Notes: generated by a model not told the origin, from the sequence alone. A stretch of 64,000 bases of DNA from Ruminococcus_C callidus (GCF_049562855.1 NZ_CP186925.1:3162001-3226000), one strand, 5' to 3'; positions 45,588 through 57,573 are shown, numbered from the stretch's first letter. Numbers and translations are program-made.

Positions 45588-47411
45588 TCAATTGATAAAA
45601 TAGTCCAGCACAGACCGCAGCGTTTCACCGGTGCTGTCCCGCGAGATCACATTCTGCACCATGACCGGATCGTCCGTGATAATGCTGTCCACGTGGAGAT
45701 TGCACAGACTCCGCACCTCGGACATGCCGTTCACCGTCCATGCGAATATCTGCTTGCCCTGCTGGTGGGCGGCGTTGACTACCTGACTGGTGACGAACAC
45801 CTTGTTCAGACTGAACGCGTCCGCATACTTCAGGGAGTAGAACTGTCCGTATGCCACGCTCATGAGATAGCCGGTACGAATCTCCGGATTGGCTTCCTTG
45901 ACCTTTTTCAGCGAGCCGTAGGAAAACGATGTCACATAGCAGGCATCGGTGTACTGATACCGGGTGATCAACTCCGCCACGTCCTGCTCCAGCGTATCGG
46001 AACCGTGCTTGGTGGGCTTGATCTCGATGTTCAGCTTCGCCCGCTTGTCCACAAATTGCAGCGTTTCTTCCAGCGTGGGGATTCTGGCATTGGCATACGC
46101 CGGATCAAACCAGCTGCCTGCGTCCAGATTCTGAATATCTGCATAGTCCACGTCCCAGATGTCCTTGTTCACACCGGTGGTGCGTTTCAGATTGGAATCG
46201 TGCATCACCACCAGCACGCCGTCCCTGGTCTGCTGCACGTCCAGTTCAATGAAATCCGCCCCCACCGAAATGGCATCGGAAAAGGCGTAGAGGGTGTTCT
46301 CCGGTGCATCGGCAGAAAGTCCCCGATGTGCCATAACGGTGGGATTCTGGAACAGTGCCAGACGGAAATTCGCCTTGCCGGTGAAAACGCTGTACACATA
46401 CGAAAGGTTCAGCCCCAGAGCCGCCACCGTAAAGCAGCATGCCGTCAGAACTGCCGTGCTCCGGCGAAACGGCTTGGCACTCCGGCTCAACGGAACCGGT
46501 TCCGGAAGCACCACCTCCGGCATCTGCACACAGCGTTTCTCCAGCAGAGCCGTCAGGTGTGCCATGCAGATCGGCGTGGCAAAAAACGAGAAACTCCACA
46601 GCACGATCTGAATCAGCAGTTTCAGGATCCGCATTGCCTGCGACATGATGAGATCATTGCTGCCGGTGGCACGAATCACCATCAGCACGACCACTGTAAT
46701 CATACACAGGAACACCAGCAAAGCGGCGAAATAGCAGCAGTTCCACACCAGCACGGAGAAGAACGTCTGCCAGAAACGCCCCCGCACCAGCTGTACGCTG
46801 GTGGCTCTGGCACTGCGGTAGCTGCACTGGTTCTGCGTGAACAGCACGCTGGAAAAGACCCAGCGAACAGAAAGCAGACAGCACAGAATGATCGCTGCCA
46901 CATAAATCGGCAGCAGGAATTCCTTTTTCGTCATATAGTAGGCGAGAAAATCCGGAATGCCCATTGCGGTAAAAATACCGGAAGTCGCCGAAAACTGCAT
47001 CAGCGGAATCAGTACCAGCAGATGCAGCACCAGAAACGGTCCGCCGCCCCGAAAGAAGTGCAGCACCGACTGCAAACCGGAACGCACCATTCGCCCCAGC
47101 GTGGTACGAACTTTCTGAAAGCGGGACTGCCGGAAACAGGTACAGACTGCCGCAATTTCAAACAGGGTATACAGCGCCGCCAGCAGCAACAGCACTGCCA
47201 GCAGCAGAATCGTCCACGGGGAACGGAGAAACTGCAACAGGTTGGAGGTGGTGAGATATTTCAGCTTCGCCAGCTGGATCGCCAGCTGGATCAAGCCGGC
47301 ACATGCCGGTGCAATCACCAGCAGCGTCACCAGTTTCCAAAGAATTTCAAACAGTATCAGCGGTTTCCAGTGTGCTGTCAGCCGCCGCATGCCAACCCAG
47401 AATTGTACCAC
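45588..47411 (-). CDS. glycerophosphodiester phosphodiesterase with membrane domain
   Basis: A 607-residue protein. The GTG at 47411 is chosen because AGGAGGG lies seven bases ahead; the upstream ATG at 47456 has none. The N-terminal ~330 residues contain about eight hydrophobic segments (the GPDPase membrane domain). Residues ~355-600 are the GDPD catalytic domain: MAHRGLSADAPENTLYAF with the catalytic His, DFIELDVQQTRDGVLVVMHDSNLKRT with the metal-binding Glu and Asp and the second His, LNIEIKP and FAWTVNG. It hydrolyses glycerophosphodiesters, probably from lipids or teichoic-type polymers, at the membrane. Confidence 0.92.
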   Translation of the reverse strand: MVQFWVGMRRLTAHWKPLILFEILWKLVTLLVIAPACAGLIQLAIQLAKLKYLTTSNLLQFLRSPWTILLLAVLLLLAALYTLFEIAAVCTCFRQSRFQKVRTTLGRMVRSGLQSVLHFFRGGGPFLVLHLLVLIPLMQFSATSGIFTAMGIPDFLAYYMTKKEFLLPIYVAAIILCCLLSVRWVFSSVLFTQNQCSYRSARATSVQLVRGRFWQTFFSVLVWNCCYFAALLVFLCMITVVVLMVIRATGSNDLIMSQAMRILKLLIQIVLWSFSFFATPICMAHLTALLEKRCVQMPEVVLPEPVPLSRSAKPFRRSTAVLTACCFTVAALGLNLSYVYSVFTGKANFRLALFQNPTVMAHRGLSADAPENTLYAFSDAISVGADFIELDVQQTRDGVLVVMHDSNLKRTTGVNKDIWDVDYADIQNLDAGSWFDPAYANARIPTLEETLQFVDKRAKLNIEIKPTKHGSDTLEQDVAELITRYQYTDACYVTSFSYGSLKKVKEANPEIRTGYLMSVAYGQFYSLKYADAFSLNKVFVTSQVVNAAHQQGKQIFAWTVNGMSEVRSLCNLHVDSIITDDPVMVQNVISRDSTGETLRSVLDYFIN

Positions 47412-47642
47412 AGAAGTCCCTCCTTTTCCGAACAGCACCGCCGGACTTGATACCATGCCGCCGCAAATGTTCTCCTGTTCAGTTTAGCATATTTTTTACC
47501 AGAAGTCAATGCAACCGCAAAAATGAACACGCCCAGCCCCATTTTTTCCACTCATAAATTGCATAATAAAGAGGCAGATCTACAGCAACACCCCACGAAG
47601 CCGCCTGATTGTTTTATGCAGAGTTCCCTTTACAGAACCAAA

Positions 47643-47672
47643 AAAGCGGCACAGAAATTCTGTACCGCTTTT
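47643..47672 (-). terminator. terminator of the scaffoldin gene
   Basis: AAAAGCGG-n-ACAGAA pairs with TTCTGT-n-CCGCTTTT. T-runs on both strands make it potentially bidirectional. The rest of 47,412-47,694 holds no gene. Confidence 0.8.
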
Positions 47673-47694
47673 CTTGTTCTAAATTTCAAAAAGC

Positions 47695-50418
<2,724 letters not shown>

Positions 50419-50459
50419 TCATTGCCAAATCGGAAAACGCACAGAACCTTCTATCGAAT

Positions 50460-50488
50460 ATTATAGCACTATTATACATTTTTGTCAA
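50460..50488 (-). promoter_or_regulatory. consensus promoter of the scaffoldin gene
   Basis: On the minus strand TTGACA (50483-50488), 17 bases, TATAAT (50460-50465). Confidence 0.85.
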
Positions 50489-50702
50489 CGAATTTCGGGC
50501 TTATTTGTATGAATGTACAACTGCAGAATTCGTTTTTTGTGTATTTGGTGCTTTTTGGTGGATTCCCTCCTCTATTGTTAGTTTACCATATCCTGCATGA
50601 TCTGTCAATTGACGGAATGGATAAAAAGAGCCTCGCTGATTCGTGTATTTCTTATGCGGATTTGTGGGATACAATATTGACATTTTCCAGTGCAACGCAC
50701 AA

Positions 50703-50752
50703 AAAAACCGCACCGCTTTCTGCTTGTACGCAGACCTGCGGTGCAGTTTTTT
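50703..50752. terminator. hairpin between scaffoldin promoter and miniature element
   Basis: ACCGCACCG pairs with CGGTGCAGT around a 23-base loop. There are A and T runs on both sides, so it could work on either strand. No gene is seen in 50,489-50,760. Confidence 0.6.
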
Positions 50753-50760
50753 CGAATTGT

Positions 50761-51102
50761 TTAGGGCAATACCGCACAAAGATTGTGCGACAGATGCGTC
50801 GTCAAATTTTTCGTCAGATGAAACAAAAAGCGGAGTGAATACTTGATGTATTCACGAGCATTTTTGTGAAATGTGAGAGTCTGTTTCGTATCTGACGTAT
50901 GCAGATTGCGTCGTCAGATTTTTTGAGAGATGAAGGGAAAAACGGAGAAAATCCTTTGTGGATTTTCGAGTATTTTCCCGAAATATCTCGGAAAATATGC
51001 ACGCAAGATGCGTGCGGGAAGATACGAAACAGGCTCTGAAGGGAAATTTGCAAGCAGATGGCGTGCAAAGTTGCCAGACGCTCTTTGTGCGGTATTGCCT
51101 TA
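50761..51102. mobile_element. long miniature element, subfamily B
   Basis: A 342-bp copy with ends GGGCAATACCGCACAAAG and CTTTGTGCGGTATTGCC, bounded by TTA/TAA. The outer ~90 bases on each side match the 178-bp copy at 61,293. The middle carries about 165 extra bases that themselves contain inverted pieces. Confidence 0.85.
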
Positions 51103-51111
51103 AAGGACAGC

Positions 51112-51357
51112 TCACTGGTGCAGATAGGACTTTACCAGAGCCTGTAACAGTTCGTCCCGATCGATATGACGGATCAGGCTTCTTGCATTGTTGTATGTGG
51201 TTATGTAGGTGGGATCCTCGGAGAGAATGTAGCCTACAATCTGATTCACCGGATTATATCCCTTTTTCGTGAGTGCATCATATACAAGCATCAGCGTTTT
51301 CTTCATTTCGATCTCTTTTTCGTCATTGACGGAAAACGTCATTGTTTTATCATACAT
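51112..51357 (-). CDS. ireB: IreB family regulatory phosphoprotein (UPF0297)
   Basis: An 81-residue protein from the ATG at 51357 (AGGAGG nine bases upstream). It has the conserved opening MYDKTMTFSVND, then LMLVYDALTKKGYNPVNQIV, GYILSEDPTYITTYNNAR and a C-terminal helix. In Enterococcus faecalis IreB is phosphorylated by the IreK Ser/Thr kinase and influences cephalosporin tolerance. It is a single gene with its own promoter here; the frequent neighbours (yrrK, yrzB) are not adjacent. Confidence 0.93.
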   Translation of the reverse strand: MYDKTMTFSVNDEKEIEMKKTLMLVYDALTKKGYNPVNQIVGYILSEDPTYITTYNNARSLIRHIDRDELLQALVKSYLHQ

Positions 51358-51394
51358 GAAAATTCTACCTCCTTCGGAACTTGGATACTCTTTT

Positions 51395-51423
51395 ATTATA
51401 CCCGAATTTTCGTAAATGTACAA
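51395..51423 (-). promoter_or_regulatory. promoter of ireB
   Basis: On the minus strand TTGTAC, 17 bases, TATAAT with GGG before the -10. Confidence 0.7.
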
Positions 51424-51552
51424 GGGATTCCCACTTTTTTTGCCGTTTTGCATTTGAATGCACCTTGTTTTTTGTGCAACATGACGAATCAACAGCCGAT
51501 TTCCCAAAGGATTCCCTATGTAGCCGGAGGAAAAATCCTCCGGTACGCGTGT

Positions 51553-51735
51553 TCAGCACTCTGTGCCGCAGCGTTTGACAAAGGAATCACAGTTGGTGCA
51601 TTCCGGTACAGTGGGGTTGGATTCGTGAGTGCCCACACAGATGCAGTCCAGACCGCAGTAGTTTTCGCTGACCATGTTGTGCTTGCACTGGGTCACGGAA
51701 CAGTGAATGTTGCTGTTTTTCTTTTTGATCTCCAT
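51553..51735 (-). CDS. DUF1540 Cys-rich protein
   Basis: A 60-residue protein from the ATG at 51735. The repeated Cys layout (CSVTQC, CGLDCICVG, CTNCDSF and a final CGTEC) with the spacing of DUF1540 suggests a small metal-binding protein. Function is unknown. Related genes in clostridia are sometimes sporulation-linked. Confidence 0.8.
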   Translation of the reverse strand: MEIKKKNSNIHCSVTQCKHNMVSENYCGLDCICVGTHESNPTVPECTNCDSFVKRCGTEC

Positions 51736-51835
51736 AATGATCGCTCCAGTTCTGAAAGAAGTTACCGCCGCAGGTTCCGGCGAACGGTACACTTTCAGTA
51801 TGCCCGAAGCGGGCGGAGTTATGCAGGAAAATTTT

Positions 51836-51934
51836 GGGCAACACCGCACAAAGCTTGTGCGACAGATGCGTTATCAGATTTTTCGGCAGATTGCGTGCAA
51901 AGCCGTCAGGCGGGCTTTGTGCGGTGTTGCCTTA
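51836..51934. mobile_element. short miniature element, subfamily B
   Basis: About 99 bp with GGGCAACACCGCACAAAG ends. It lacks the middle part of the full element. Its final TTA (51932-51934) forms the TAA stop codon of the minus-strand ABC-F gene. Confidence 0.88.
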
Positions 51935-53533
51935 TTTCCCGTTTTCCTTTTTCCACTCCAGATATTCCTCATAAGTGCCCTGCCGGTCGATGCAGCCTTC
52001 CGGCGTGATCTCGATAATGCGGTTTGCCACAGTTTCCAGAATCTCGTGGTCGTGGGAAGACAGAATGACTACGCCCTTGAAGTTCACCAGACCGTTATTG
52101 ACAGCGGTGATGCTCTCCAGATCGAGGTGGTTGGTAGGTCTGTCCAGAAGCAGTACATTGGAGTGGAACAGCATCATGCGGGCAAACATGCAGCGAACCT
52201 TTTCGCCGCCGGACAGCACCTTGACCGGCTTATAAATATCATCGCCGGAGAACAGCATTCTGCCCAGGAAGCCCCGAAGGAACGTTTCGGTTTCGTCCGA
52301 TGTGGAATACTGGCGGATCCAGTCCAGAATGGAATCATCGTTGTCGTTGAAGTATGCGGAGTTATCCACCGGAAAATAGGAAGTGGAAGTAGACACGCCC
52401 CATTTGAACGTACCCTCGTCCGGCTGTTCTTCCTCCATGAGAATCTTGAACAGCATGGTGATCGCCTGTTCGCTCTCGCCGATAAACGCCACCTTGTCGG
52501 TGCGTCCCAGCGTAAAGCTGACGTTGTTCAACAGCTTCACGCCGTCCACAGTCTTGGAGATACCGCTGACCTGCAACACTTCCTTGCCCAGTTCCCGATC
52601 CATATCGAAGCCGATAAAAGGATAGCGGCGGCTGGACGCAGGGAGTTCTTCCACAGTCAGGTTGTCCAGCAGCTTCCGGCGGGAAGTCGCCTGTTTGGAC
52701 TTGGACTTATTGGCGGAGAAGCGGGCAATAAAGGTTTTCAGTTCGGCGATTTTATCTTCAACCTTTTTGTTCTGCTGTTTGATGAGCCGCTGCATCATCT
52801 GGCTGGATTCGTACCAGAATTCGTAGTTGCCCACATACATTTTGATTTTGGTATAGTCAATATCCACGATATGGGTGCAAACGTCATTGAGGAAGTGACG
52901 GTCATGGGAAACCACGATAACGGTACCGAAGTACTCGGACAAAAAGTCCTCCAGCCACGCAATGGCATCAATATCCAGATGGTTGGTCGGCTCGTCCATG
53001 AGGATAATATCCGGATTGCCGAACAGAGCCTGTGCCAGCAGGACTTTCACCTTTTCATTACCGGAGAGGTCTGCCATTTGCTGATAGAGCAGTTTTTCCG
53101 GCAGACCCAGCCCCTGAATCAGCTTGGAAGCGTTGGATTCCGCCTCCCAGCCGTCCAGTTCAGCGAATTCCGCTTCCAGTTCAGAAGCCAGAATGCCGTC
53201 CTCCTCGGTAAAATCCTCCTTGGCATAGAGGGCATCTTTCTGCTGCATGATGTCGTACAGCCGCTGGTTGCCCATAATAATGGTATTCAGAACGGTATAG
53301 GCATCATAGGCGAAGTGATCCTGTTTGAGGACACTCATGCGGAGATTTTTCGGAATGGTCACTTCACCGGTAGTAGGTTTCAGCTGACCGCAGAGAATTT
53401 TCAGAAATGTGGATTTTCCGGCACCGTTTGCACCGATAACACCGTAGCAGTTGCCGGGGTTGAATTGCAGGTCTACATTTTTGAACAGCGTATCGCCGCC
53501 GAATTGCAGACTAACGTTAGAAACAGTAATCAT
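51932..53533 (-). CDS. ABC-F family ATPase (YkpA/YbiT type)
   Basis: A 533-residue protein with two ABC domains and no membrane segment. The start at 53533 is chosen for its spacing from AAAGGA. NBD1 is complete: GANGAGKST near 36, LSGNEKVK and MDEPTNHLD. The linker (~240-300) is charged and helical. NBD2 lacks a canonical Walker A (IGESEQAITML), as is common in this subgroup, keeps LSGGEKVR, but has DRPTNHLD where DEPTNHLD is expected, so the catalytic Glu is Arg. ABC-F proteins act on ribosomes or in translation quality control. No upstream regulatory peptide is evident, so housekeeping rather than antibiotic resistance is likely. Confidence 0.9.
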   Translation of the reverse strand: MITVSNVSLQFGGDTLFKNVDLQFNPGNCYGVIGANGAGKSTFLKILCGQLKPTTGEVTIPKNLRMSVLKQDHFAYDAYTVLNTIIMGNQRLYDIMQQKDALYAKEDFTEEDGILASELEAEFAELDGWEAESNASKLIQGLGLPEKLLYQQMADLSGNEKVKVLLAQALFGNPDIILMDEPTNHLDIDAIAWLEDFLSEYFGTVIVVSHDRHFLNDVCTHIVDIDYTKIKMYVGNYEFWYESSQMMQRLIKQQNKKVEDKIAELKTFIARFSANKSKSKQATSRRKLLDNLTVEELPASSRRYPFIGFDMDRELGKEVLQVSGISKTVDGVKLLNNVSFTLGRTDKVAFIGESEQAITMLFKILMEEEQPDEGTFKWGVSTSTSYFPVDNSAYFNDNDDSILDWIRQYSTSDETETFLRGFLGRMLFSGDDIYKPVKVLSGGEKVRCMFARMMLFHSNVLLLDRPTNHLDLESITAVNNGLVNFKGVVILSSHDHEILETVANRIIEITPEGCIDRQGTYEEYLEWKKENGK

Positions 53534-53821
53534 AATTATCATATCCTTTCGCGGCGGGTCGCCGCCGACCCTACGCCCCAATTTCAAGAGTAAAAAGGGT
53601 AGTGTTACGGCGGCAGCAGCCGCCTGTATGCCCCGCCGGGGGAGTTTTGTTGGTGAGAATCTATGCGGGACAGTTTCTTGTGTAATCTTCGGGTGATGCA
53701 TTGCCGCGTGGTACAAGTGGAACGCGAACTCTTTTCTTTTTTTGCTTCTTTTTTTCTTTTTAGCAAAGAAAAAAAGAAGCGTAACTCCTTGTGAAATCGG
53801 TTGGCTGCTGTAGCGATAAAA

Positions 53822-53876
53822 GAATCCCTCCACCGCCTGACGGCGGTCCCCCTCCCTTTTCAAGGGAGGCTTATAT
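53822..53876. repeat. composite intergenic repeat
   Basis: CCTCCACCGCCTGACGGCGG followed by CCCTCCCTTTTCAAGGGAGG: two adjoining palindromes of the family common in this region. Confidence 0.8.
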
Positions 53877-53891
53877 ACTGCTTGCAAACGC

Positions 53892-54058
53892 CGTACAAAA
53901 TAAAGTTACCCACTTGTACCAGAAAAAAACTTGAATATCAACATTACCGATACAGGCAAGGGCAACCACCGGCGTTGGCAAGCCCCAGGCGGACAGCGAG
54001 AGCAACGAGCGAATTCCGCCGGACGGTTTCGGTGTGGCTGCACTAGAAAGTACACTTT
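53892..54058. repeat. interspersed ~165-bp repeat, copy 1
   Basis: Shares with 54,283 and 59,338 the blocks TGAATATCAACATTACCGAT, GGCGTTGGCAAGCCC and GCGAATTCCGCCGGACGG. Its function is unknown. It is bracketed by composite repeats. Confidence 0.85.
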
Positions 54059-54282
54059 ACGAGTGAACCCCTCCACCAGCTTCGCTGGTCCCCCTCCCCT
54101 TTCAGGGGAGGCTTATTTCAGGCACCCGAAGGACGTGCCTGTGCTGAATCGATAGCTATAGGCTCCCCTGAAAGGGGAGCTGGCAGTGCGTAGCACTGAC
54201 TGAGGGGTTATCTCGTAAGTCTTTTTCATTAAGCAAAAGATTTCACCAGAACCCCTCCACCGCCTAACGAATGTAAGCTTGC
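54059..54282. repeat. cluster of composite repeats
   Basis: At least three units: CCTCCACCAGCTTCGCTGG with CCCCTTTCAGGGGAGG (54065-54117), an inverted CTCCCCTGAAAGGGGAG with TGGCAGTGCGTAGCACTGA (54162-54206), and a partial unit at 54249. No gene is supported. Confidence 0.8.
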
Positions 54283-54455
54283 AAACGCCGTACAAAATAA
54301 AGTCACCCACCTGTACCAGAAAGCACCTGAATATCAACATTACCGATACCGGAAAGGTCAACCACCGGCGTTGGCAAGCCCCAGGCGGACAGCGAGGGCA
54401 ACAAGCGAATTCCGCCGGACGGTTTCGGTGTGGCTGCACTAGAAAGTACACTTTA
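54283..54455. repeat. interspersed ~165-bp repeat, copy 2
   Basis: About 90% identical by eye to copy 1, in the same orientation, and followed by the same composite repeat. Confidence 0.85.
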
Positions 54456-54459
54456 TGGG

Positions 54460-54650
54460 TGAACCCCTCCACCAGCTTCGCTGGTTCCCCTCGTACTGAG
54501 CGGTCCCCTCTGCCCTGCGGGCATCTCCCCACCCCGTGGGGAGTCACCCCTTTCAGGGGAGGCTTATTTCAGGCTCCCCTGAAAGGGCACCCGTAGGGCG
54601 TGCCTTGTGCTGAGCTGGCAGCCGCAGGCTGACTGAGGGGTTTCTTCTGC
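54460..54650. repeat. cluster of composite repeats
   Basis: Contains CCTCCACCAGCTTCGCTGG, a GGGGTGGGGAG-type palindrome (the counterpart of 37,398-37,512) and an inverted unit with GCTGGCAGCCGCAGGCTGA. The 53,534-54,700 gap is almost wholly such repeats and holds no supported gene. Confidence 0.8.
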
Positions 54651-54700
54651 GAAACCTGAAACATGAGTAAAAGATTTCACCAAAACCCCGCCCGTATAAT

Positions 54701-54745
54701 AAAAAAATCGCCCTGCCTGCGGAGAATCCCCCACGAACAGGGCGA
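54701..54745 (-). terminator. terminator of the dnaX-ybaB-recR operon
   Basis: TCGCCCTG/CAGGGCGA stem with a 22-base loop and a seven-T run on the minus strand, about 30 bases past the recR stop. Confidence 0.8.
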
Positions 54746-54776
54746 AATATTTTCGTTTTGTCTTGCGGCAGTGCTG

Positions 54777-55379
54777 TTACATTGCCGTCCGGTTTTCCAG
54801 TGCCTTGAACAGTGTCACCTCGTCGGCGTATTCCAGCGAACCGCCTACCGGCAGCCCAAACGCCAACCGTGTGACCTTGACCTTCAGCGGCTCCAGCAGC
54901 TGTGCCAGATACATCGCCGTGGCATCGCCCTCTACAGTGGGATTGGTCGCCATGATGACTTCCCGCACCTTGCCGTCCTGCAAGCGTGCCAGCAATTCCC
55001 GAATCCGCAGCTTGTCCGGCGTAATGCCGTCGATCGGCGAGATCAGCCCGTGCAGCACATGATACACGCCGGTATATTCCCCCGTGCGTTCCAGTGCCGT
55101 CACATCTTTCGGGCTCTCTACCACGCAGATCAGGCTGTGATCCCGTTCTTCGTCTGCACAGACAGAACAAAGTTCCATTTCCGTGAGATTCTGACAGCAG
55201 GGGCAATAGTGAATGTCCCGCTTCGCCGACAGCAGAGCGTTGGCAAAGCGTTCCACGTCCTCCTCCGGTCTGGAAATGATCGAATACGCCAGACGCTGTG
55301 CCGATTTCAGCCCGATGCCCGGCAGTTTTGCAAACTCCTCCGCCAGAAGTTCCAGCGGGAGTGCGTGATAACCAGCCAT
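54777..55379 (-). CDS. recR: recombination protein RecR
   Basis: A 200-residue protein with a helix-hairpin-helix near the start (FAKLPGIGLKSAQRLA), a four-Cys zinc finger (CPCCQNLTEMELCSVC, 59-74), and a Toprim domain (LICVVESPKDVTALERTG with conserved Glu; GLISPIDGITPDKLRI). It works with RecO/RecF in gap repair. Last gene of the classical dnaX-ybaB-recR order, nine bases after ybaB. Confidence 0.97.
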   Translation of the reverse strand: MAGYHALPLELLAEEFAKLPGIGLKSAQRLAYSIISRPEEDVERFANALLSAKRDIHYCPCCQNLTEMELCSVCADEERDHSLICVVESPKDVTALERTGEYTGVYHVLHGLISPIDGITPDKLRIRELLARLQDGKVREVIMATNPTVEGDATAMYLAQLLEPLKVKVTRLAFGLPVGGSLEYADEVTLFKALENRTAM

Positions 55380-55388
55380 TCTGTTCCC

Positions 55389-55736
55389 TTAGAACAAGCC
55401 CGGGAGAGAAACACCGCCGGTGATCTTGCTCATTTCAGATTCTGTGGTTGCCTCTACCTGATTCACTGCCTCGTTCACAGCACTGATGATCAGATCCTGC
55501 AACATCTCGATGTCCTCCGGATCTACCACTTCCGGCTTGATCTCCAGAGCCTTTACGGTCTTTTTGCCGGTAACGGTAACGCTGACTGCACCGCCGCCTG
55601 CGGTTGCAGTAAAGTCACGGCTCTCGATGTCTTCCTGCAGTTCGGAGATCTCGTCCTGCATCTTCTGTGCCTGACGGATCATTGCGTTCATATTCTGGGC
55701 ACCGCCCTGATTCTGTTTCGGTAATCTTGCTCTCAT
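55389..55736 (-). CDS. ybaB: YbaB/EbfC nucleoid-associated protein
   Basis: A 115-residue protein. It has the family blocks MIRQAQKMQDEISELQEDIE, GGGAVSVTVTGKKTVKALEI and DPEDIEMLQDLIISAVNEA. The N-terminal 18 residues (RARLPKQNQGGAQ) are a Gln/Gly-rich lead often seen in clostridial members. It binds DNA as a dimer. It lies between dnaX and recR, as is usual. Confidence 0.95.
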   Translation of the reverse strand: MRARLPKQNQGGAQNMNAMIRQAQKMQDEISELQEDIESRDFTATAGGGAVSVTVTGKKTVKALEIKPEVVDPEDIEMLQDLIISAVNEAVNQVEATTESEMSKITGGVSLPGLF

Positions 55737-55836
55737 GAGAAAATCTTTCCTTTCAGTATAAACTCATATCTTTTCGCATTGGTAAAAATGCGGGTTTCAC
55801 TTCATCACTTACGCCAGCCTGTCAGGCAGGCTTCTA

Positions 55837-57390
55837 TCATTCTTCCACTGCCGTATCCAGATGACTGTCCATTGCCTTTTGCAGCAGATTCTGTGCCTTG
55901 GAGGTCTGTTCCTCCGGCTCGCTGCACTTGGCACGGATATTGTACTCTGCCCCGAGGAACTGCTTGACAGTTTCCCGCAGGGACAGTGCATTTTCCTTAT
56001 TCTTCAGCAGGGTGAGGAAAAACCGGTTCTTTGCCACGATCAGCAGGTTGTTTCCGGCAACATAAGCCGAAGACTCCGCCAGACTGCCGGACACCGCCGG
56101 ATTCACTGCCTGATATGCCGCCAGAATATCCGCCCAGTTGTTGACCGGCTGGATCTCTGCCGCCGTCAGGGGCTTCTGTTCCGGTTCTGCCGCAGCAGGC
56201 TCGGCTGCTGGTGCAGACTGTGTGGTCTGGGGTGCCGCAGCAGGCTGCGGGGCAGGCTGTGCCGGCTGAGGAGCCGCTGTCACTGCCGGCGAAACCGGTA
56301 CAGCGACCTTGGGCACTGCCAACTGCAACAACAGCATTTCCAGTTCCACACGCTTGTTCTGATTTCGCTGCATGCGTTCCCGACAGTCTTGCAGCTGGGC
56401 GATCTGCCACAGGATCGTATCCAGCGAGGGCTTCTGTGCCAGCTGTTCCAGCCGCGGCAGCTCGTCCGGCAGACAGGTCAGCAGATCCGGCTGTCCCGTG
56501 CCGGCTTTCAGCAGCATCATATTCCGCAGCTGTTCCAGCAGTTCGTCACAAAGCCGCACCATGTCCTTGGACTGGTCGTAGAGGGCACCGGTGTATTCCA
56601 GTGCCTTTGCCGCGTCCTGTGCCTGCACTGCTTCCAGAATGGCGAACACACTGTCCCGACCGGCAACGCCGGCTGCCGCCGTAACAGATGCCGCGGTGAT
56701 CGCTTCGCCGCCGGACGCACACTGATCCAGCAGGGACAACGCATCACGCATACCGCCGTCAGACAGGTGAGCGATCAGCTGTGCCGCCTCCGGCTCCAGC
56801 GAAAGCTGCTCCTCGCCGGCGATATATTCCAGCCGTGCCGCAATGTCCGCAGTGCGGATCCGGTGGAAGTCGTACCGCTGGCAGCGTGAAATAATGGTCG
56901 CCGGCACCTTGTGGACTTCCGTGGTCGCCAGAATAAACTTGACGTATTCCGGCGGTTCTTCCATGACTTTCAGCAATGCTCCCCACGCACTGGGAGAGAG
57001 CATGTGCACTTCGTCGATGATATACACTTTATACCGGCAGCGTTCCGGCAGATAGACGGTGCCTTCCCGCAGGTCGCGAATGTCCTCGACGCTGTTGTTG
57101 GAAGCCGCGTCGATCTCCACGATGTCAGAAAGGGCTCCCCGTTCTGCTTCGCGGCAGATATCGCATTCCAGACAGGGATTTCCTTCCGGCGTGCGGTGTT
57201 CACAGTTGACCGTTTTCGCCAGAATGCGGGCACAGGTGGTTTTTCCCGTGCCGCGGGAACCGGTAAACAGGTAGGCGTGGGCTGTCTTTTCCTCACGGAT
57301 CTGATTCCGGAGAGCCGTTGTGATATGCGGCTGCGAGATCACATCGTCAAACGACCGCGGCCGCCATTTCCGATACAATGCCTGATACAA
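55837..57390 (-). CDS. dnaX: DNA polymerase III subunit gamma/tau
   Basis: A 517-residue clamp-loader ATPase: YRKWRPRSFDDV at the start, Walker A GSRGTGKTT near 44, zinc-binding Cys residues (NCEHRTPEGNPCLECDIC), IIDEVHMLS (Walker B), the sensor ILATTEVHKVPATI and RCQRYDF. Domain III follows, then an Ala/Pro/Gln linker (~375-425) and a short C-terminal tau part. It assembles the beta clamp and links polymerase to helicase. It begins just after the SRP RNA gene, a common Firmicute arrangement. Confidence 0.97.
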   Translation of the reverse strand: MYQALYRKWRPRSFDDVISQPHITTALRNQIREEKTAHAYLFTGSRGTGKTTCARILAKTVNCEHRTPEGNPCLECDICREAERGALSDIVEIDAASNNSVEDIRDLREGTVYLPERCRYKVYIIDEVHMLSPSAWGALLKVMEEPPEYVKFILATTEVHKVPATIISRCQRYDFHRIRTADIAARLEYIAGEEQLSLEPEAAQLIAHLSDGGMRDALSLLDQCASGGEAITAASVTAAAGVAGRDSVFAILEAVQAQDAAKALEYTGALYDQSKDMVRLCDELLEQLRNMMLLKAGTGQPDLLTCLPDELPRLEQLAQKPSLDTILWQIAQLQDCRERMQRNQNKRVELEMLLLQLAVPKVAVPVSPAVTAAPQPAQPAPQPAAAPQTTQSAPAAEPAAAEPEQKPLTAAEIQPVNNWADILAAYQAVNPAVSGSLAESSAYVAGNNLLIVAKNRFFLTLLKNKENALSLRETVKQFLGAEYNIRAKCSEPEEQTSKAQNLLQKAMDSHLDTAVEE

Positions 57391-57407
57391 CCCTTACACC
57401 TCCCAGC

Positions 57408-57545
57408 AAAAAAGATTCCGGAACATAGGTGTGCAGGTTTGCTGCGGCACACAAACACATCCGCTTAATGCTGCTCGGTCCCCCGCCTGACATGGTTCAC
57501 GGTGCTTTGTTGCACAGGACCCGCACACCTATATTCCGGAATCCG
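57408..57545 (-). ncRNA. ffs: bacterial signal recognition particle RNA
   Basis: About 138 bases. The long closing helix pairs GATTCCGGAATATAGGTGTG with CACACCTATGTTCCGGAATC and ends in TTTTTT. The apical domain carries CCGTGAACCATGTCAGGCGG followed by GGACCGAGCAGCATTAAG, which matches the conserved helix-8 core of small bacterial SRP RNA. The position just upstream of dnaX is typical. Binds Ffh for membrane-protein targeting. Confidence 0.9.
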
Positions 57546-57573
57546 TCCTGATGTCAACGCATCAGATATTTGT

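Noticed and set aside
45516..47450. 644-codon + strand open frame opposite the phosphodiesterase
   Set aside because: His/Gln-rich shadow translation of a gene with clear GDPD motifs on the other strand.
51707..53593. 628-codon + strand open frame opposite the ABC-F gene
   Set aside because: Shadow of a conserved ABC protein; it spans a miniature element and has no family motif.
54113..54547. 144-codon minus-strand ORF in the repeat cluster
   Set aside because: It translates the interspersed repeat; a similar shadow appears at 59,250-59,510, and neither has a start signal.
53822..54650. CRISPR array in the repeat-rich spacer
   Set aside because: The repeats are palindromic units of unequal length and spacing with no unique spacers, and no cas gene is near.
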